Origin: Polynucleobacter sp. JS-JIR-II-b4
GTDB taxonomy: Bacteria > Pseudomonadota > Gammaproteobacteria > Burkholderiales > Burkholderiaceae
Length of the DNA stretch: 64,000 bases
Reading direction: 5' to 3'
Assembly: GCF_018687815.1 (NCBI RefSeq)
Contig: NZ_CP061306.1
Span: 372,001 to 436,000, forward strand
The notes beneath the pieces were generated by a model, which did not search any database, was not told the origin of the DNA, and saw only the letters and a list, made by a program, of their open reading frames with translations. The position numbers and the translations under genes are program-made. Below, in pieces: positions 8,635 through 17,783 of the stretch (position 1 is the stretch's first letter; the number at the start of each line of letters is the position of its first letter).

Positions 8635-9477
8635 CTAGAGCTCAGAGAATTTTTTTAAGGCCGCAATCAACTTATTTTTGTTATGAATAAATTGGGAGTT
8701 TGCAACATTTGAATCATTAAGATTTTCAATAAAATTTAATAGCTTTGGCCATCTATCAAACGGATTTATTTTTGGAGAAAAACCATTTCCCTCAGAGCCC
8801 ATAAAGAAATTATCTTGATGGATGCGATAAATTGCTAAAGTTTGGTGTAGGTAGCTAATTTTTTGATTTATCAGAAAAGCCCCCCAGACTAAAGGATTGT
8901 CGGCTCCTCGTTTCCATTCATTAGGCGATATTTGATCTAAAAGTAGGCCAATGATGCTGGAGTGAAAAATAAGGCCGCATGGGACTGTGAAAGGGTAGGT
9001 GGATACAAAATCATTGATCGTAGAACTATCGTTTTGTATTAAGTGTTTATTAAACCATTGCTCGGAGTACCCAGTTTCTTGATTCCACATTTTCAGATCG
9101 TGGCATAAGAATAAATCAACATCTATTTTTTTATTAATAAATAGTGCCAGTGTCTTCAGTTTATCGCGAAAAAAAATATCATCTGAGTCTAGCAAGCATA
9201 TCCAGTTATGCTTGGCTGACTCAATGCCTGATTTGAAGGCAGCATATTGACCATCATTTTTTTTATGGAAGATCGCGGAAAAATTTGCGTGATGTTTGAA
9301 GCTATCTATTATGGATCTTGAATGGTCTGAAGATCCATCATCAACGGTAATGACTTCAAAATGACTGATGGGATAATCTTGATTAAGGGCGCTAAAAATT
9401 GCATCGCTAACAAAATCGGCGTAGTTAAAATTACAGACAATGATTGAGAATGTCGGTTCAGTATTTACATTTCGCAC
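8635..9477 (-). CDS. family 2 glycosyltransferase
   Basis: A 280-aa GT2 enzyme. FSIIVCNFNYADFV at residues 10-23, VITVDDGSSDHS near 43-54, and WICLLDSDDIFF with the DxD-type metal site near 90-101 mark the donor-binding half. The rest is the acceptor region, which ends in a Lys- and Asn-rich tail. It follows another GT2 gene on the same strand by 28 bp, and the two probably form one transcript. Base composition is noticeably more AT-rich than in the metabolic genes of the window, as is common for surface-polysaccharide islands. Substrates are unknown. Confidence 0.85.
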   Translation of the reverse strand: MRNVNTEPTFSIIVCNFNYADFVSDAIFSALNQDYPISHFEVITVDDGSSDHSRSIIDSFKHHANFSAIFHKKNDGQYAAFKSGIESAKHNWICLLDSDDIFFRDKLKTLALFINKKIDVDLFLCHDLKMWNQETGYSEQWFNKHLIQNDSSTINDFVSTYPFTVPCGLIFHSSIIGLLLDQISPNEWKRGADNPLVWGAFLINQKISYLHQTLAIYRIHQDNFFMGSEGNGFSPKINPFDRWPKLLNFIENLNDSNVANSQFIHNKNKLIAALKKFSEL

Positions 9478-9505
9478 AATAGTTCTTGCAGAAAATTAAT
9501 TACAG

Positions 9506-10717
9506 CTAGTTTGGGCGATTCAGGGCGGTTGCAATGCTATCTAGACTGATCTTGTCATTAGGCAAAGAAATCATTTCCCATATCTTTAAATGCACAATTG
9601 ACATCGCCTCTTCAAAATCTAATTGATTATTCAGGTCTTTTTGAGATAAAAATTCTACATTCCAGTTAATTAATTTTACGGAATCGTTGGGTAATGCAGG
9701 CATTTCCTCTGAACTATCTTCACAAAGATTTACGGCATAGTCAAAATTTATTTCCTCATTAATTTTGTACTCTTTTAAATGATTGCAGAGCATATGCCCA
9801 TTTGAATAGCCCAATTCATCAACGATTTTTTGCAAATGTGGATTAAATGTTGTTGCTTGTTGCTCAATCATTGAGTATCCAATGAATTTACGATTGCTGA
9901 GTGTTGAAGCAAATAAGTTTGCCATATCGCATAAGACCGAATTCCTTTTGCTAACAAAAAGAATCTTGTAGAAATGGAGGTAATCTAGCGGCCGAAAACC
10001 TAATTTCTCACTGCACTCAGAATTTCCATCCTTGGATCTAAGAAAATTTAGCGCTGGTATAAATTCACTTTCACTCTTAAGATTTAAAGGGGGCGCAGAG
10101 TTTAAATTGAAATAATGCGATAGATACTTACTCCTAAATGCAACTGTACGCAGTTTGGTAGAGCAAAAGCGATATTTTTTATTTTTAATGGCCGAAAAGA
10201 AAATAACATCACATATTGGACCTAAAATCTTTGGCATATCGAGCCATATCTGCAATAAATCAAAGCACGATTTATGTAAAAAAAAGCAGCTGGTATCCAC
10301 ATGATCAAGAGAGTTTTCTGTAGCTTCTTCAATGTAGAGATTCTCACCATTTTCATGATGAAAGGTCCTGAAGGAACAGATCACTGGGAAATGAGTTTCC
10401 TTCCATTTGGTGAACATGGTTTGTAAGTGATTTTCATAATACCAATTATCGGCATCAAGATAGGCGATAAAGTCATATCCTTCAATCTTTGCCAGTAAGC
10501 CCCCGAGACCACGTGGTGTATTGCCATTATCATCGTGAGCAGTTGGCAAGACGATATGTTTCGCATTCCAAGAATCAATCTCCTGCTGAGGGTAACCGTC
10601 AGCAATTAAAAAATGTGTGAATTCAATATCGATATTTTGATTGATTACGCTGAGGTGACATTGCCTAAGAGTCTCGATGGATTCCTGATAGTAGGGGGTA
10701 ATTACAGCGATTTTCAT
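9506..10717 (-). CDS. glycosyltransferase, GT2-like, with C-terminal extension
   Basis: A 403-aa protein whose first 150 residues form a GT-A domain: MKIAVITPYYQES, FLIADGYPQ, GLGGLLAKIEGYDFIAYLDADNWYY with the DAD metal motif. Residues 260-403 show no motif I recognise and may form an extra acceptor or helical domain. It is upstream of the 280-aa GT2 gene on the minus strand and is divergent from the ATP-grasp ligase at 10965. The 247-bp space between them is AT-rich and probably holds both promoters. Its donor sugar cannot be deduced. Confidence 0.8.
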   Translation of the reverse strand: MKIAVITPYYQESIETLRQCHLSVINQNIDIEFTHFLIADGYPQQEIDSWNAKHIVLPTAHDDNGNTPRGLGGLLAKIEGYDFIAYLDADNWYYENHLQTMFTKWKETHFPVICSFRTFHHENGENLYIEEATENSLDHVDTSCFFLHKSCFDLLQIWLDMPKILGPICDVIFFSAIKNKKYRFCSTKLRTVAFRSKYLSHYFNLNSAPPLNLKSESEFIPALNFLRSKDGNSECSEKLGFRPLDYLHFYKILFVSKRNSVLCDMANLFASTLSNRKFIGYSMIEQQATTFNPHLQKIVDELGYSNGHMLCNHLKEYKINEEINFDYAVNLCEDSSEEMPALPNDSVKLINWNVEFLSQKDLNNQLDFEEAMSIVHLKIWEMISLPNDKISLDSIATALNRPN

Positions 10718-10964
10718 AATGCTTCAGTTGATAATTGAATATTCAGTGTTTGAATTTGAAGTGTTGTAAATTGTAGATGATGGTCAGCAAGGTCTGGCGC
10801 TACCCGTTTATTACGCTTGTTTTACATATTCCCACATGATACTTGTAATATATCGGTGGAGTCCCAAATGTAAAATGATTTACGGAAGACATCCGCATCT
10901 GTTGGTTTTAAGAAGTTTTTAAACGCCAACGCAAAACTCTAATATTCATCATATAAGGCTAAAG

Positions 10965-12812
10965 TTGTCCGCAGATCTAAACGCAACTACTATTGAATTA
11001 AATTTGAGGCCAGTTGCAGGATACTGTTATGGCTCGACGCAGAAAAGTTGCCTAGGTTATATGATGGTCAATAAATTTTCTGCGGATTATATTAGTCGCA
11101 TAACTCCCCATTTAAAAGAATACTTTTCTACTAATTTTCTTGAAGAAATTGAAAAGTCACCAATCACAAATGAATTGGATTTGTTGAATTGTTTCATGCG
11201 ACTTGGAATCGAAGTTCAAAGGAAGTATGGCATCCCTGCATCTGATCAAGGCATGATTTTAAGGAAAATCACTACTAAATCTGGGCCCAATAAGTTTTTC
11301 GTATCTTTCCCTTACTGCAATCTGGTTGCCTTAGAGAAAACACTTAAATGGCTCTTAATGTTCTTTAATAAAGCCGCCAATATCTGCTTTTCTAATAAAG
11401 ATGGACAGTCAATTAATGAAGCCTATTTAGATTTGGCTTTAAACCTGAAGCGACTAGTGAGTACTGGTCAAAATCATCCTTACATTATCGAGGCTGCTGT
11501 GCAATTGCGGCTTCCCATACTAAAAGATCTCCATGACTGGACAAGGATTGGAATTGGAGCTAAAGGCACTGATTTTTTTAGCTCAATCACTATGCATACT
11601 TCCTCAATAGGAGTGAGGTTGGTTAAAAATAAAATAAGAGCAGGGCAATGTTTAAGAGAAATGGGTTTTCCTTGTCCTGAGCATGTAATAGTTAAAGATG
11701 AATTGGCTGCCTGTGAGATGGCAAATAAAATGGGTTACCCAGTGGTGATCAAGCCAGTCGATCAAGATGCTGGTCTAGGAGTTTCTGCTGATATTAGCTC
11801 TGATGATATGGTCAAAATTGCATTTCAACATGCATCAAAGCATTCAAATTCGATTATGGTCGAAAAGCACTTTAATGGCCTTGGCCATCGATTACTTGTA
11901 TTGCGTGGTAACGTAATTAAGGTGACTCAAAAACTTCCTTGGGGGGTAGTTGGAGATGGCAAAAGCTCAATTGAACAATTAGTAAAGTTTGATTTTGATG
12001 AAAGATACGGAAAAGAGGCTTTAAAAGGAAAGGTAACCTCAACCGACTCTTTTCCCACCCTAGATGAAGAAGCATTAAGTCTGCTGACTCAGTATGGACT
12101 TTCACCAAACTCTATCTTGGAGAGTCAACGTTTTTTTGCGCTAAAAAGAAAGAACAATGCTTCATCAGGTGGCAGTGTTGAAGTGATTCCCGTTGCAAAT
12201 GTTCATCCAGACAATATTCATTTATGCGTCCGAGTAGCCTTGCTGTTTGGGTTAGATATCTGTGGAGTTGACCTTATCTTGCCGGATATTAAAAGATCCT
12301 GGCTAGAGGGCGGTGCCGTTATATGTGATGTTAATGCCCAGCCCCAGACAGATCCGCAAACTATCGTCAGTATTTTGGAGTCAATCATTGAGGACAATGG
12401 CAGAGTGCCAATGCATTTACTTCTGTATGAAGAGGCCGCCTTGCCTGATAGCGAACTTGACGCTTGCTTAAAAAAAATAAGTAATGAATTGAGTTGCAAT
12501 GGAGTTTCCTCAAGACAAGCTGTTTATATCAATGGCTCGAAAGTGGCCATCAATTTGCGATCTAGTTTTCATGCAGCACGGATATTGATGCTTGATCGAC
12601 AACTTTTGTCTGGGCTATGCGCTATTCCTTTTGGAGAATTGGTGAAGTTTGGTTTGCCAATCGATAGATTTGAAACCATCAGGATATTAAAAGCTGGTAC
12701 CGATAATCTGTTGGGGGACGCCAATAACTCGGGTGATCGAAATGCATATACCCTCTCTCAGGTTATATCGATGATTAAACCCCATACCTCAAGCTTAATG
12801 ATGTTGGGTTGA
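10965..12812 (+). CDS. cyanophycin-synthetase-like ATP-grasp ligase with vestigial Mur domain
   Basis: A 615-aa protein related to CphA, which joins Asp and Arg into cyanophycin. Residues 1-180 are an N-domain. Residues 183-222 carry the CphA-like ILKDLHDW...TSSIGVRLVKNK block. The ATP-grasp spans about 225-470 (VVIKPVDQDAGLGV, HRLLVLRGNVIKV, WGVVGDGKSSI, NNASSGGSVEV, VNAQPQ). Residues 518-570 (YINGSKVAINL, then SSFHAARILMLDRQ and FGLPIDRF) match part of the CphA Mur-ligase domain, but the GxxGKT P-loop expected before it is missing and the protein ends early. Architecture and length recall CphA2 of cyanobacteria. A TTG start is used, with AAGG 7 bp upstream. It lies in a glycan island, so its product may be a peptide-modified glycan or a storage peptide. 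The substrate is unknown. Confidence 0.75.
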   Translation: MSADLNATTIELNLRPVAGYCYGSTQKSCLGYMMVNKFSADYISRITPHLKEYFSTNFLEEIEKSPITNELDLLNCFMRLGIEVQRKYGIPASDQGMILRKITTKSGPNKFFVSFPYCNLVALEKTLKWLLMFFNKAANICFSNKDGQSINEAYLDLALNLKRLVSTGQNHPYIIEAAVQLRLPILKDLHDWTRIGIGAKGTDFFSSITMHTSSIGVRLVKNKIRAGQCLREMGFPCPEHVIVKDELAACEMANKMGYPVVIKPVDQDAGLGVSADISSDDMVKIAFQHASKHSNSIMVEKHFNGLGHRLLVLRGNVIKVTQKLPWGVVGDGKSSIEQLVKFDFDERYGKEALKGKVTSTDSFPTLDEEALSLLTQYGLSPNSILESQRFFALKRKNNASSGGSVEVIPVANVHPDNIHLCVRVALLFGLDICGVDLILPDIKRSWLEGGAVICDVNAQPQTDPQTIVSILESIIEDNGRVPMHLLLYEEAALPDSELDACLKKISNELSCNGVSSRQAVYINGSKVAINLRSSFHAARILMLDRQLLSGLCAIPFGELVKFGLPIDRFETIRILKAGTDNLLGDANNSGDRNAYTLSQVISMIKPHTSSLMMLG

Positions 12813-12885
12813 GCGATCTCTTTAGAAGCTCCATGCAGTGATATGTTTTAATATCCGATTTGAGATATTGGATTGGAGTTATAAA

Positions 12886-13527
12886 GTGAATGAGTGGATA
12901 GATAACTTATTTAGATATCCCGAACTGCAATCCATGGGGCATTGTCAGGACGCGGGGAATAGAGATTTAGGCTTGGGATGGTTGTACTATTCCCAAATCA
13001 GGCTGTTAAAGCCCAAGACTGTAGTGTGCATCGGATCCTGGCGTGGCTTTGTACCTCTGATTTTGGCTAAGGGACTTTTAGATAATGCCAACGGAGGAAA
13101 GCTGCACTTTATTGATCCATCCTTGGCGGATGATTTTTGGGTTGATCGAGCTAAGACCTTAAAGTGGTTTGAAAATTTTGGGTTGAATAATGTCGAACAT
13201 TATCTTGCAACTACGCAAGATTTTATTGAAATGCCAGCGTATAAGCGGATTAAAAAAGTGAAGTTACTTTTTATTGATGGCTATCACAGCGCTAAGCAGG
13301 CAAAAATCGACTATGAGGCGTTCGAGAAAGTTTTGACACCTGATTCATCAGTGTTTTTTCATGACAGCATTAGAAAATTTGCTTCTGGAATTTATGGTGA
13401 GGATAAGGTGTACAACCATTCTGTCTATTCTTATATTCGCAAGCTAAAGAAAAGGCATGATTTGCAATGCATGGATTTTGATTTTGGGTCTGGAGTCACT
13501 TTAGTTAGGAAGGTTCCGACTCCTTAA
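12886..13527 (+). CDS. class I SAM-dependent methyltransferase (Methyltransf_24-like)
   Basis: A protein of 213 aa with a Rossmann methyltransferase core: VVCIGSWRGFVPLILA as motif I, LHFIDPS as the acidic motif after strand 2, and LLFIDGYHSAKQAKIDYEAF followed by FFHDS, as in the Methyltransf_24/TylF type. The GTG at 12886 is preferred because TTGGAG lies 7 bp before it. A GTG at 12838 would add 16 residues without such a site. It follows the ATP-grasp ligase by about 70 bp on the same strand. It probably methylates an intermediate of the same surface product. Target unknown. Confidence 0.75.
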   Translation: MNEWIDNLFRYPELQSMGHCQDAGNRDLGLGWLYYSQIRLLKPKTVVCIGSWRGFVPLILAKGLLDNANGGKLHFIDPSLADDFWVDRAKTLKWFENFGLNNVEHYLATTQDFIEMPAYKRIKKVKLLFIDGYHSAKQAKIDYEAFEKVLTPDSSVFFHDSIRKFASGIYGEDKVYNHSVYSYIRKLKKRHDLQCMDFDFGSGVTLVRKVPTP

Positions 13528-13542
13528 GAAAAATCAAAGACT

Positions 13543-13565
13543 ATGCGCCGCGAAACTTGGCGCAT
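13543..13565. terminator. hairpin between convergent genes, possible terminator
   Basis: ATGCGCC at 13543-13549 pairs perfectly with GGCGCAT at 13559-13565 around a 9-nt loop, just after the methyltransferase stop. A T-rich tail follows only when read on the minus strand, and it is interrupted. It may end transcription from one or both sides. Confidence 0.4.
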
Positions 13566-13642
13566 GTTTGCACACATACTGTTATTATTAGCTCCTAAAG
13601 CCGATGTGTTTATAGGTATCTATGACGGTTTGCGCCAGAAAT

Positions 13643-14014
13643 TCAGAATCTAAATTCCCGATAGTGCCTATATAAGTTGGCAATGGAGGAAAATCCTAGA
13701 ACAACAATTAGCACTGCAAATAGATATTCTGTATTGAGATAAGTGAATACGCTGAAACGAATCAAAATCACTGCGCCAATGAAAGTTGTGATTGATCCAA
13801 AAACAACCAGCTTGAAATTAGGGATAAATGCGCCCAGGGTAATGGCTATAAATACTAAATAGAGCTCCGAGACTAATTGGTCAGCTGTATTAAAAACCGT
13901 ATTAGTAAATTCTGGATTAGTGAATTTGCCCAATACAGCTAACGCCAAAATACTTGCCAAAATAGCAAAGTTGAGCTTTGCCTTGACTAGAATTACTTTG
14001 AGTTGCTCGTTCAT
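13643..14014 (-). CDS. small inner-membrane protein, unknown function
   Basis: A 123-aa hydrophobic protein with about four predicted membrane helices (near residues 14-30, 48-66, 68-88 and 95-112) and a basic C-terminal tail (YRHYREFRF). No catalytic motif is seen and I do not recognise the family. It starts 2 bp after the end of the 74-aa membrane protein gene on the same strand, so the two are almost certainly translated from one message and may form one complex. Confidence 0.7.
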   Translation of the reverse strand: MNEQLKVILVKAKLNFAILASILALAVLGKFTNPEFTNTVFNTADQLVSELYLVFIAITLGAFIPNFKLVVFGSITTFIGAVILIRFSVFTYLNTEYLFAVLIVVLGFSSIANLYRHYREFRF

Positions 14015-14016
14015 TT

Positions 14017-14241
14017 TTAAGAGCCGTTGCTATTAAATACAAGACTGATGCCTAGCCAAAGTATTACAAAGGCAACTAAAACAGTTGAACCAATTTTTTT
14101 CAGAAAATATTCTAGGGTATCCATATAGGCTTCATCACCTCTTCCAAAGTAATGATCAAAACGTTTCCAGAAAAGACGACCTACAACTAGCGGCAAGAGC
14201 ATCGCAACTATTCCTAAAATAACGGTGAGTGTATTGTCCAT
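14017..14241 (-). CDS. small two-helix membrane protein, unknown function
   Basis: A 74-aa protein with two hydrophobic segments (residues 5-24 and 50-70) linked by a charged loop (FWKRFDHYFGRGDEAYMDTLEYFLKK). The aromatic, charged loop sits between helices like that of small respiratory or transporter accessory subunits, but no family is recognised. It is the first gene of a two-gene operon with the 123-aa membrane protein. Confidence 0.65.
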   Translation of the reverse strand: MDNTLTVILGIVAMLLPLVVGRLFWKRFDHYFGRGDEAYMDTLEYFLKKIGSTVLVAFVILWLGISLVFNSNGS

Positions 14242-14306
14242 ATTAATTTCTAATCTCTCTTGCTAAATTCATAAATGTAGACCCGCCACTTAGGGAGTGG
14301 GGTCTT

Positions 14307-15218
14307 CTAGCTTTTGAGGGCCGGAAAGTCATACAGGATACAGGGGTTATTGATCAATATCGAATTTCTGAGATCAGCGTCTTGAACCCAGGAACCTAGA
14401 AGGTCGCAAAGATCGGCATCGTGTGGCATTTGCTTCTTGACCATGACGTGTGGCCAGTCACTTCCCCAAATCAAGCGATTCGGATTTGCCTCAATGACAG
14501 CATCGCTAAATGGGCGCATATCAACATAAGGAAGATCGTCATCACAAATGCGATAAGGTCCCGTCATCTTGACCCAGGCACGTTTATGCTTCATTAAATC
14601 GAGAAGCCCCTGAAATCCCTTATCGGCAACACCATACTTTACATGGGTATAACCAAAGTGACCGAATACTAAATCTACTGGAAAATCTTCGAAGGTCTTA
14701 GCAAGATCGGGATATTCATTCACGTGCATCAATAACTCTAGATGCCAGCCAAATGGTTGAATTCGTTTTGCTAGGTTTTTTAGTTGTTCAATTGGGAGTC
14801 CGGCAGATTTATCAGCGATATCGACAATATTGCAACGCAGCCCTCTTACTCCGGCCGCATGCAAGTCAGCAAGATCTTGATCCTTTACTTTATGGGGATC
14901 GTTAGAGATAACTGCAACACCTCTCAATTGCTGGGGGTTGGATTTCAGCGCAGCCAGCATCGCACGGTTGTCGGTGCCATACACGCTGGGTTGCACTAAA
15001 ACAGCTCGATCCACTCCTAACATTTTTAAAAGCGTTTGATAGCTTTCAAGGGTGGCATCAGGCGGTGTATATATGCGCTCTTGTGCGTACGGAAATTGCG
15101 TAGCAAGACCACATACATGAGCATGGCAGTCCACAGACCCTGCCGGGAAATGGATCAGGGGTGAGCGTACTTCACTGCTCGGAGCTTGGCAAAGAGGCGC
15201 CAAATTACTGGGGTTCAA
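14307..15218 (-). CDS. metal-dependent amidohydrolase, LigI/2-pyrone-4,6-dicarboxylate hydrolase-like
   Basis: A TIM-barrel hydrolase of 303 aa from the amidohydrolase_2 family. The N-terminal HxH motif is VDCHAHV, an internal His lies in LVFGHFGYTHVKYG, and the C-terminal Asp motif is LIWGSDWPHV. Relatives hydrolyse lactones such as 2-pyrone-4,6-dicarboxylate or sugar lactones. Its start overlaps the end of the TctC-type gene by 14 bp, which implies one operon and suggests that the imported compound is a carboxylate or lactone the hydrolase acts on. An enol-lactonase-like hydrolase lies on the other side of the shared promoter region. The precise substrate is inferred only. Confidence 0.8.
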   Translation of the reverse strand: MNPSNLAPLCQAPSSEVRSPLIHFPAGSVDCHAHVCGLATQFPYAQERIYTPPDATLESYQTLLKMLGVDRAVLVQPSVYGTDNRAMLAALKSNPQQLRGVAVISNDPHKVKDQDLADLHAAGVRGLRCNIVDIADKSAGLPIEQLKNLAKRIQPFGWHLELLMHVNEYPDLAKTFEDFPVDLVFGHFGYTHVKYGVADKGFQGLLDLMKHKRAWVKMTGPYRICDDDLPYVDMRPFSDAVIEANPNRLIWGSDWPHVMVKKQMPHDADLCDLLGSWVQDADLRNSILINNPCILYDFPALKS

Positions 15219-16200
15219 TGGCTGCTTCTTTGGCGATCTTTTGATATTTACTCATTTCTTCGCGAACAAACTTTGTAAATTCTGCGGGACTCATTGGGGT
15301 TGCCTTGATACCTTTGCTTTCATAGGCGTTTTTGACTTCAGGGTCCTGCATTGCTTGATTAATATCTTGATTAATCTTTTTCACGATTGAAGGTGGTGTG
15401 GCTGCTGGCGCCCACACACCAAACCATAAGCCAATTTCAAAATTGGCATAGCCTTGTTCAGCAACACTCGGAATATCGGGAACTGCAGCATTACGTGTCT
15501 TGCTGGTGACTCCCAGGGCGCGCAATTTGCCGCCTTTGAGTTGACCAATGGCGGTATCCAAAGGAGCCATATAAAAAGCGGTGCGCCCAGACATCGTGTC
15601 CTGAATGGCTTCAGGCGATCCCTTGTAGGGAACGTGAATGAGTTTGATTCCCATGACTTGATTGAAATACTCAGCAGCTAGGTGGGTTGAACTGCCAACA
15701 CCAGCAGATGCAAAAGTAATTTCATTGGGTTTGGATTTGGCTGCAATGACAAGTTCGCGAATAGATTGATAGGGACCATCTGCGGCGGTAATCATCACAT
15801 AAGGTGTTTGCCCCAAAATGGCTACATCGACCAAACTCTTTAGTGGGTCGTATGGCAACTTCTTGTAGATTGCGGGATTGGCAGCATAAGAGGCTGATTG
15901 AACTAATAAGGTGTAACCATCGGGTTCAGAGTTCACAACCACTCCAGTGCCAATGAGTCCTCCAGCACCAGGCCGGTTTTCAACAATGACGGGTTGTTTC
16001 CAGGTTTCAGTGAGGCTTTTTGCTACGACCCGACCTGCAATATCGGCACCTGAGCCTGTAGTTAGGGGTACGATCATTTTTACGGAGCGGTTGGGGTAGC
16101 TTTGCGCGTTGGCAAGGCTCAGCCCAAAAGCAAGGCATAACGCAAGGATAAGATTATTGCGCTTATGGGTGCCTCTCCCGCACTTGGGTGTTGTAAACAT
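15205..16200 (-). CDS. tripartite tricarboxylate transporter substrate-binding protein (TctC/Bug family)
   Basis: A periplasmic solute-binding protein of 331 aa. The signal peptide has a long basic N-region, then NNLILALCLAFGLSLANAQ with cleavage at NAQ. The mature start SYPNRSVKMIVPLTTGSGAD is the hallmark of Bug proteins, as are NRPGAGGLIG and VPYKGSPEAI. It binds carboxylates, but no TctA or TctB membrane partner is present here, the usual situation for orphan Bug genes of Burkholderiales. A strong AAGGAGA ribosome binding site precedes the ATG. It is co-transcribed with the amidohydrolase. Confidence 0.9.
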   Translation of the reverse strand: MFTTPKCGRGTHKRNNLILALCLAFGLSLANAQSYPNRSVKMIVPLTTGSGADIAGRVVAKSLTETWKQPVIVENRPGAGGLIGTGVVVNSEPDGYTLLVQSASYAANPAIYKKLPYDPLKSLVDVAILGQTPYVMITAADGPYQSIRELVIAAKSKPNEITFASAGVGSSTHLAAEYFNQVMGIKLIHVPYKGSPEAIQDTMSGRTAFYMAPLDTAIGQLKGGKLRALGVTSKTRNAAVPDIPSVAEQGYANFEIGLWFGVWAPAATPPSIVKKINQDINQAMQDPEVKNAYESKGIKATPMSPAEFTKFVREEMSKYQKIAKEAAIEPQ

Positions 16201-16290
16201 CTTGTCTCCTTAGTATTTTTATAGTTTCATTGGATAATCTAACATGCTCTGACAAATAGATAAATAGAACTTGAGATAGGGTGGAAATAA

Positions 16291-17106
16291 ATGACTCAAA
16301 TGCAGGATCAGAAAATCATTAAGGTAAATGGTGTCGATGTTGCCTATAGCTTTGATGGCCCCAAAGACGGCCCCGTTTTATTGGTCGCCAATAGTTTGAT
16401 GGCTAATGGCAGCATGTGGGATGGCAATGTTCCTGCACTAGCAGATCGCTATCGCGTATTGCGCTATGATAAAAGAGGACATGGGGGCTCTGGTCTTAGC
16501 GCTGGTCCTTACACCATTGCTCAATTGGCGGATGATGCTATCGGATTGCTAGATGCTCTTGGCATTCAGAAAGTGCACTTCATGGGTTTATCGATTGGCG
16601 GCATGATCGGTCAGCAGCTAGGAGCTCGCTTTCCTGACCGCATCCTTTCGTTGTCACTTTGTAATACCGCCTCAGAAATGCCACCACGTAGTTTGTGGGA
16701 GGAGCGTTTTGAAATTGCGCGCTCACAAGGGATTGCTGGATTGGTGGAGGGCACGATTAAGCGCTGGTTTACCGCTCCATTTATTGAGCGTGCCCCTCAA
16801 GAAATTGAGAAGGTGCGCCAAATGATTTTGGGTACCAACGTTGAGGGCTATATGGCTTGCGGTAGTGCGGTACGAGATATGGCGCAAAGTACAATGTTGC
16901 TTAAGATTAAGACACCCACCCTAGTGCTGTCAGGGCGCGATGATCCAGCTTGTACAGTTGATCAAGGTATTGTTTTGCATCGCTTAATAGATCACTCCAA
17001 AATGGTGATACTAGAAGAGGCGGCACATTTATCGAATATTGAGCAGCCAGAAGCTTTTAACAAAACGGTGCGTCAATTTATAGATTCTGTTGAAGACACT
17101 TTGTAA
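16291..17106 (+). CDS. alpha/beta hydrolase, 3-oxoadipate enol-lactonase-like
   Basis: A 271-aa alpha/beta hydrolase resembling PcaD, which hydrolyses 3-oxoadipate enol-lactone in the beta-ketoadipate pathway. The nucleophile elbow is GLSIGGMIG, the oxyanion region VLLVANSLMANGSMW, the acid lies in LVLSGRDDPACT, and the catalytic His in EEAAHLSNIEQP. PcaD function is likely but not certain, since no other pca gene is nearby. The divergent neighbour pair (TctC and amidohydrolase) also handles carboxylates or lactones, which supports a role in aromatic or organic-acid breakdown. Confidence 0.75.
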   Translation: MTQMQDQKIIKVNGVDVAYSFDGPKDGPVLLVANSLMANGSMWDGNVPALADRYRVLRYDKRGHGGSGLSAGPYTIAQLADDAIGLLDALGIQKVHFMGLSIGGMIGQQLGARFPDRILSLSLCNTASEMPPRSLWEERFEIARSQGIAGLVEGTIKRWFTAPFIERAPQEIEKVRQMILGTNVEGYMACGSAVRDMAQSTMLLKIKTPTLVLSGRDDPACTVDQGIVLHRLIDHSKMVILEEAAHLSNIEQPEAFNKTVRQFIDSVEDTL

Positions 17107-17161
17107 TTGCTTAGCATTATTTAGATTTTATTAATAACATTCATTTAAAAAAGGTACCTTT

Positions 17162-17740
17162 ATGGCCGAACTATCAAATGCTCAGATTCAAGAGCTCCGT
17201 GCAAAAGTATTGGGTGCAGCAGCAAAAATTCCCGGCGCATTAATTGGCCTTGGAATTTTATTTATCGTATTAGGCATGATTGGCATTGCAGGCCAAACCT
17301 TGTTTTCTTTTATCTCGGTTAATGTCTTGGGAATTTTCTTGTTCGCGGGCGGTATTCTCCAAGGTGCGCACGCTCTTAAATCACAAGGTTGGAAAAGCGT
17401 AGGCATTCAACTGATCTTGGCAGCGCTTTATATTGCTGCAGCAATCTTTACCTGGGCGTTTCCAATTCCAGCACTTGAGGCAATTACTTTATGGCTAGCT
17501 GCAATCTTTTTTGTGACTGGTGTACTGCGCTTGATCTCAGCATTTCAGCATCGTCATTTTCGCGAATGGTTCTGGTTGGTTTTGTCATCAGCAATTTCCA
17601 TCTTGATGGGCGTTCTCATCATGAACGGCTATCCCGACTCTAGCCTTTGGCTTCCAGGCATGTTGATTGCGATTGAATTGCTGTTGCAAGGTTGGTCATT
17701 GTTGTTTATTGGTTTGGCAGCACGCTCACTCACGAAATAA
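17162..17740 (+). CDS. hdeD: HdeD family (DUF308) membrane protein
   Basis: A 192-aa inner-membrane protein with six hydrophobic segments in three helix pairs, the DUF308 repeat typical of HdeD. GILFIVLGMIGI, the VNVLGIFLFAGGILQG segment and AITLWLAAIFFVTGVLRL are the repeat cores. HdeD is linked to acid resistance in E. coli, but the biochemical role is unknown and may differ here. It is followed after about 40 bp by a Lys-rich 58-aa gene on the same strand. Confidence 0.85.
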   Translation: MAELSNAQIQELRAKVLGAAAKIPGALIGLGILFIVLGMIGIAGQTLFSFISVNVLGIFLFAGGILQGAHALKSQGWKSVGIQLILAALYIAAAIFTWAFPIPALEAITLWLAAIFFVTGVLRLISAFQHRHFREWFWLVLSSAISILMGVLIMNGYPDSSLWLPGMLIAIELLLQGWSLLFIGLAARSLTK

Positions 17741-17783
17741 CTAACCAAGCAAGTAATTTGATCAAGAACAGGAGACCTTCATC

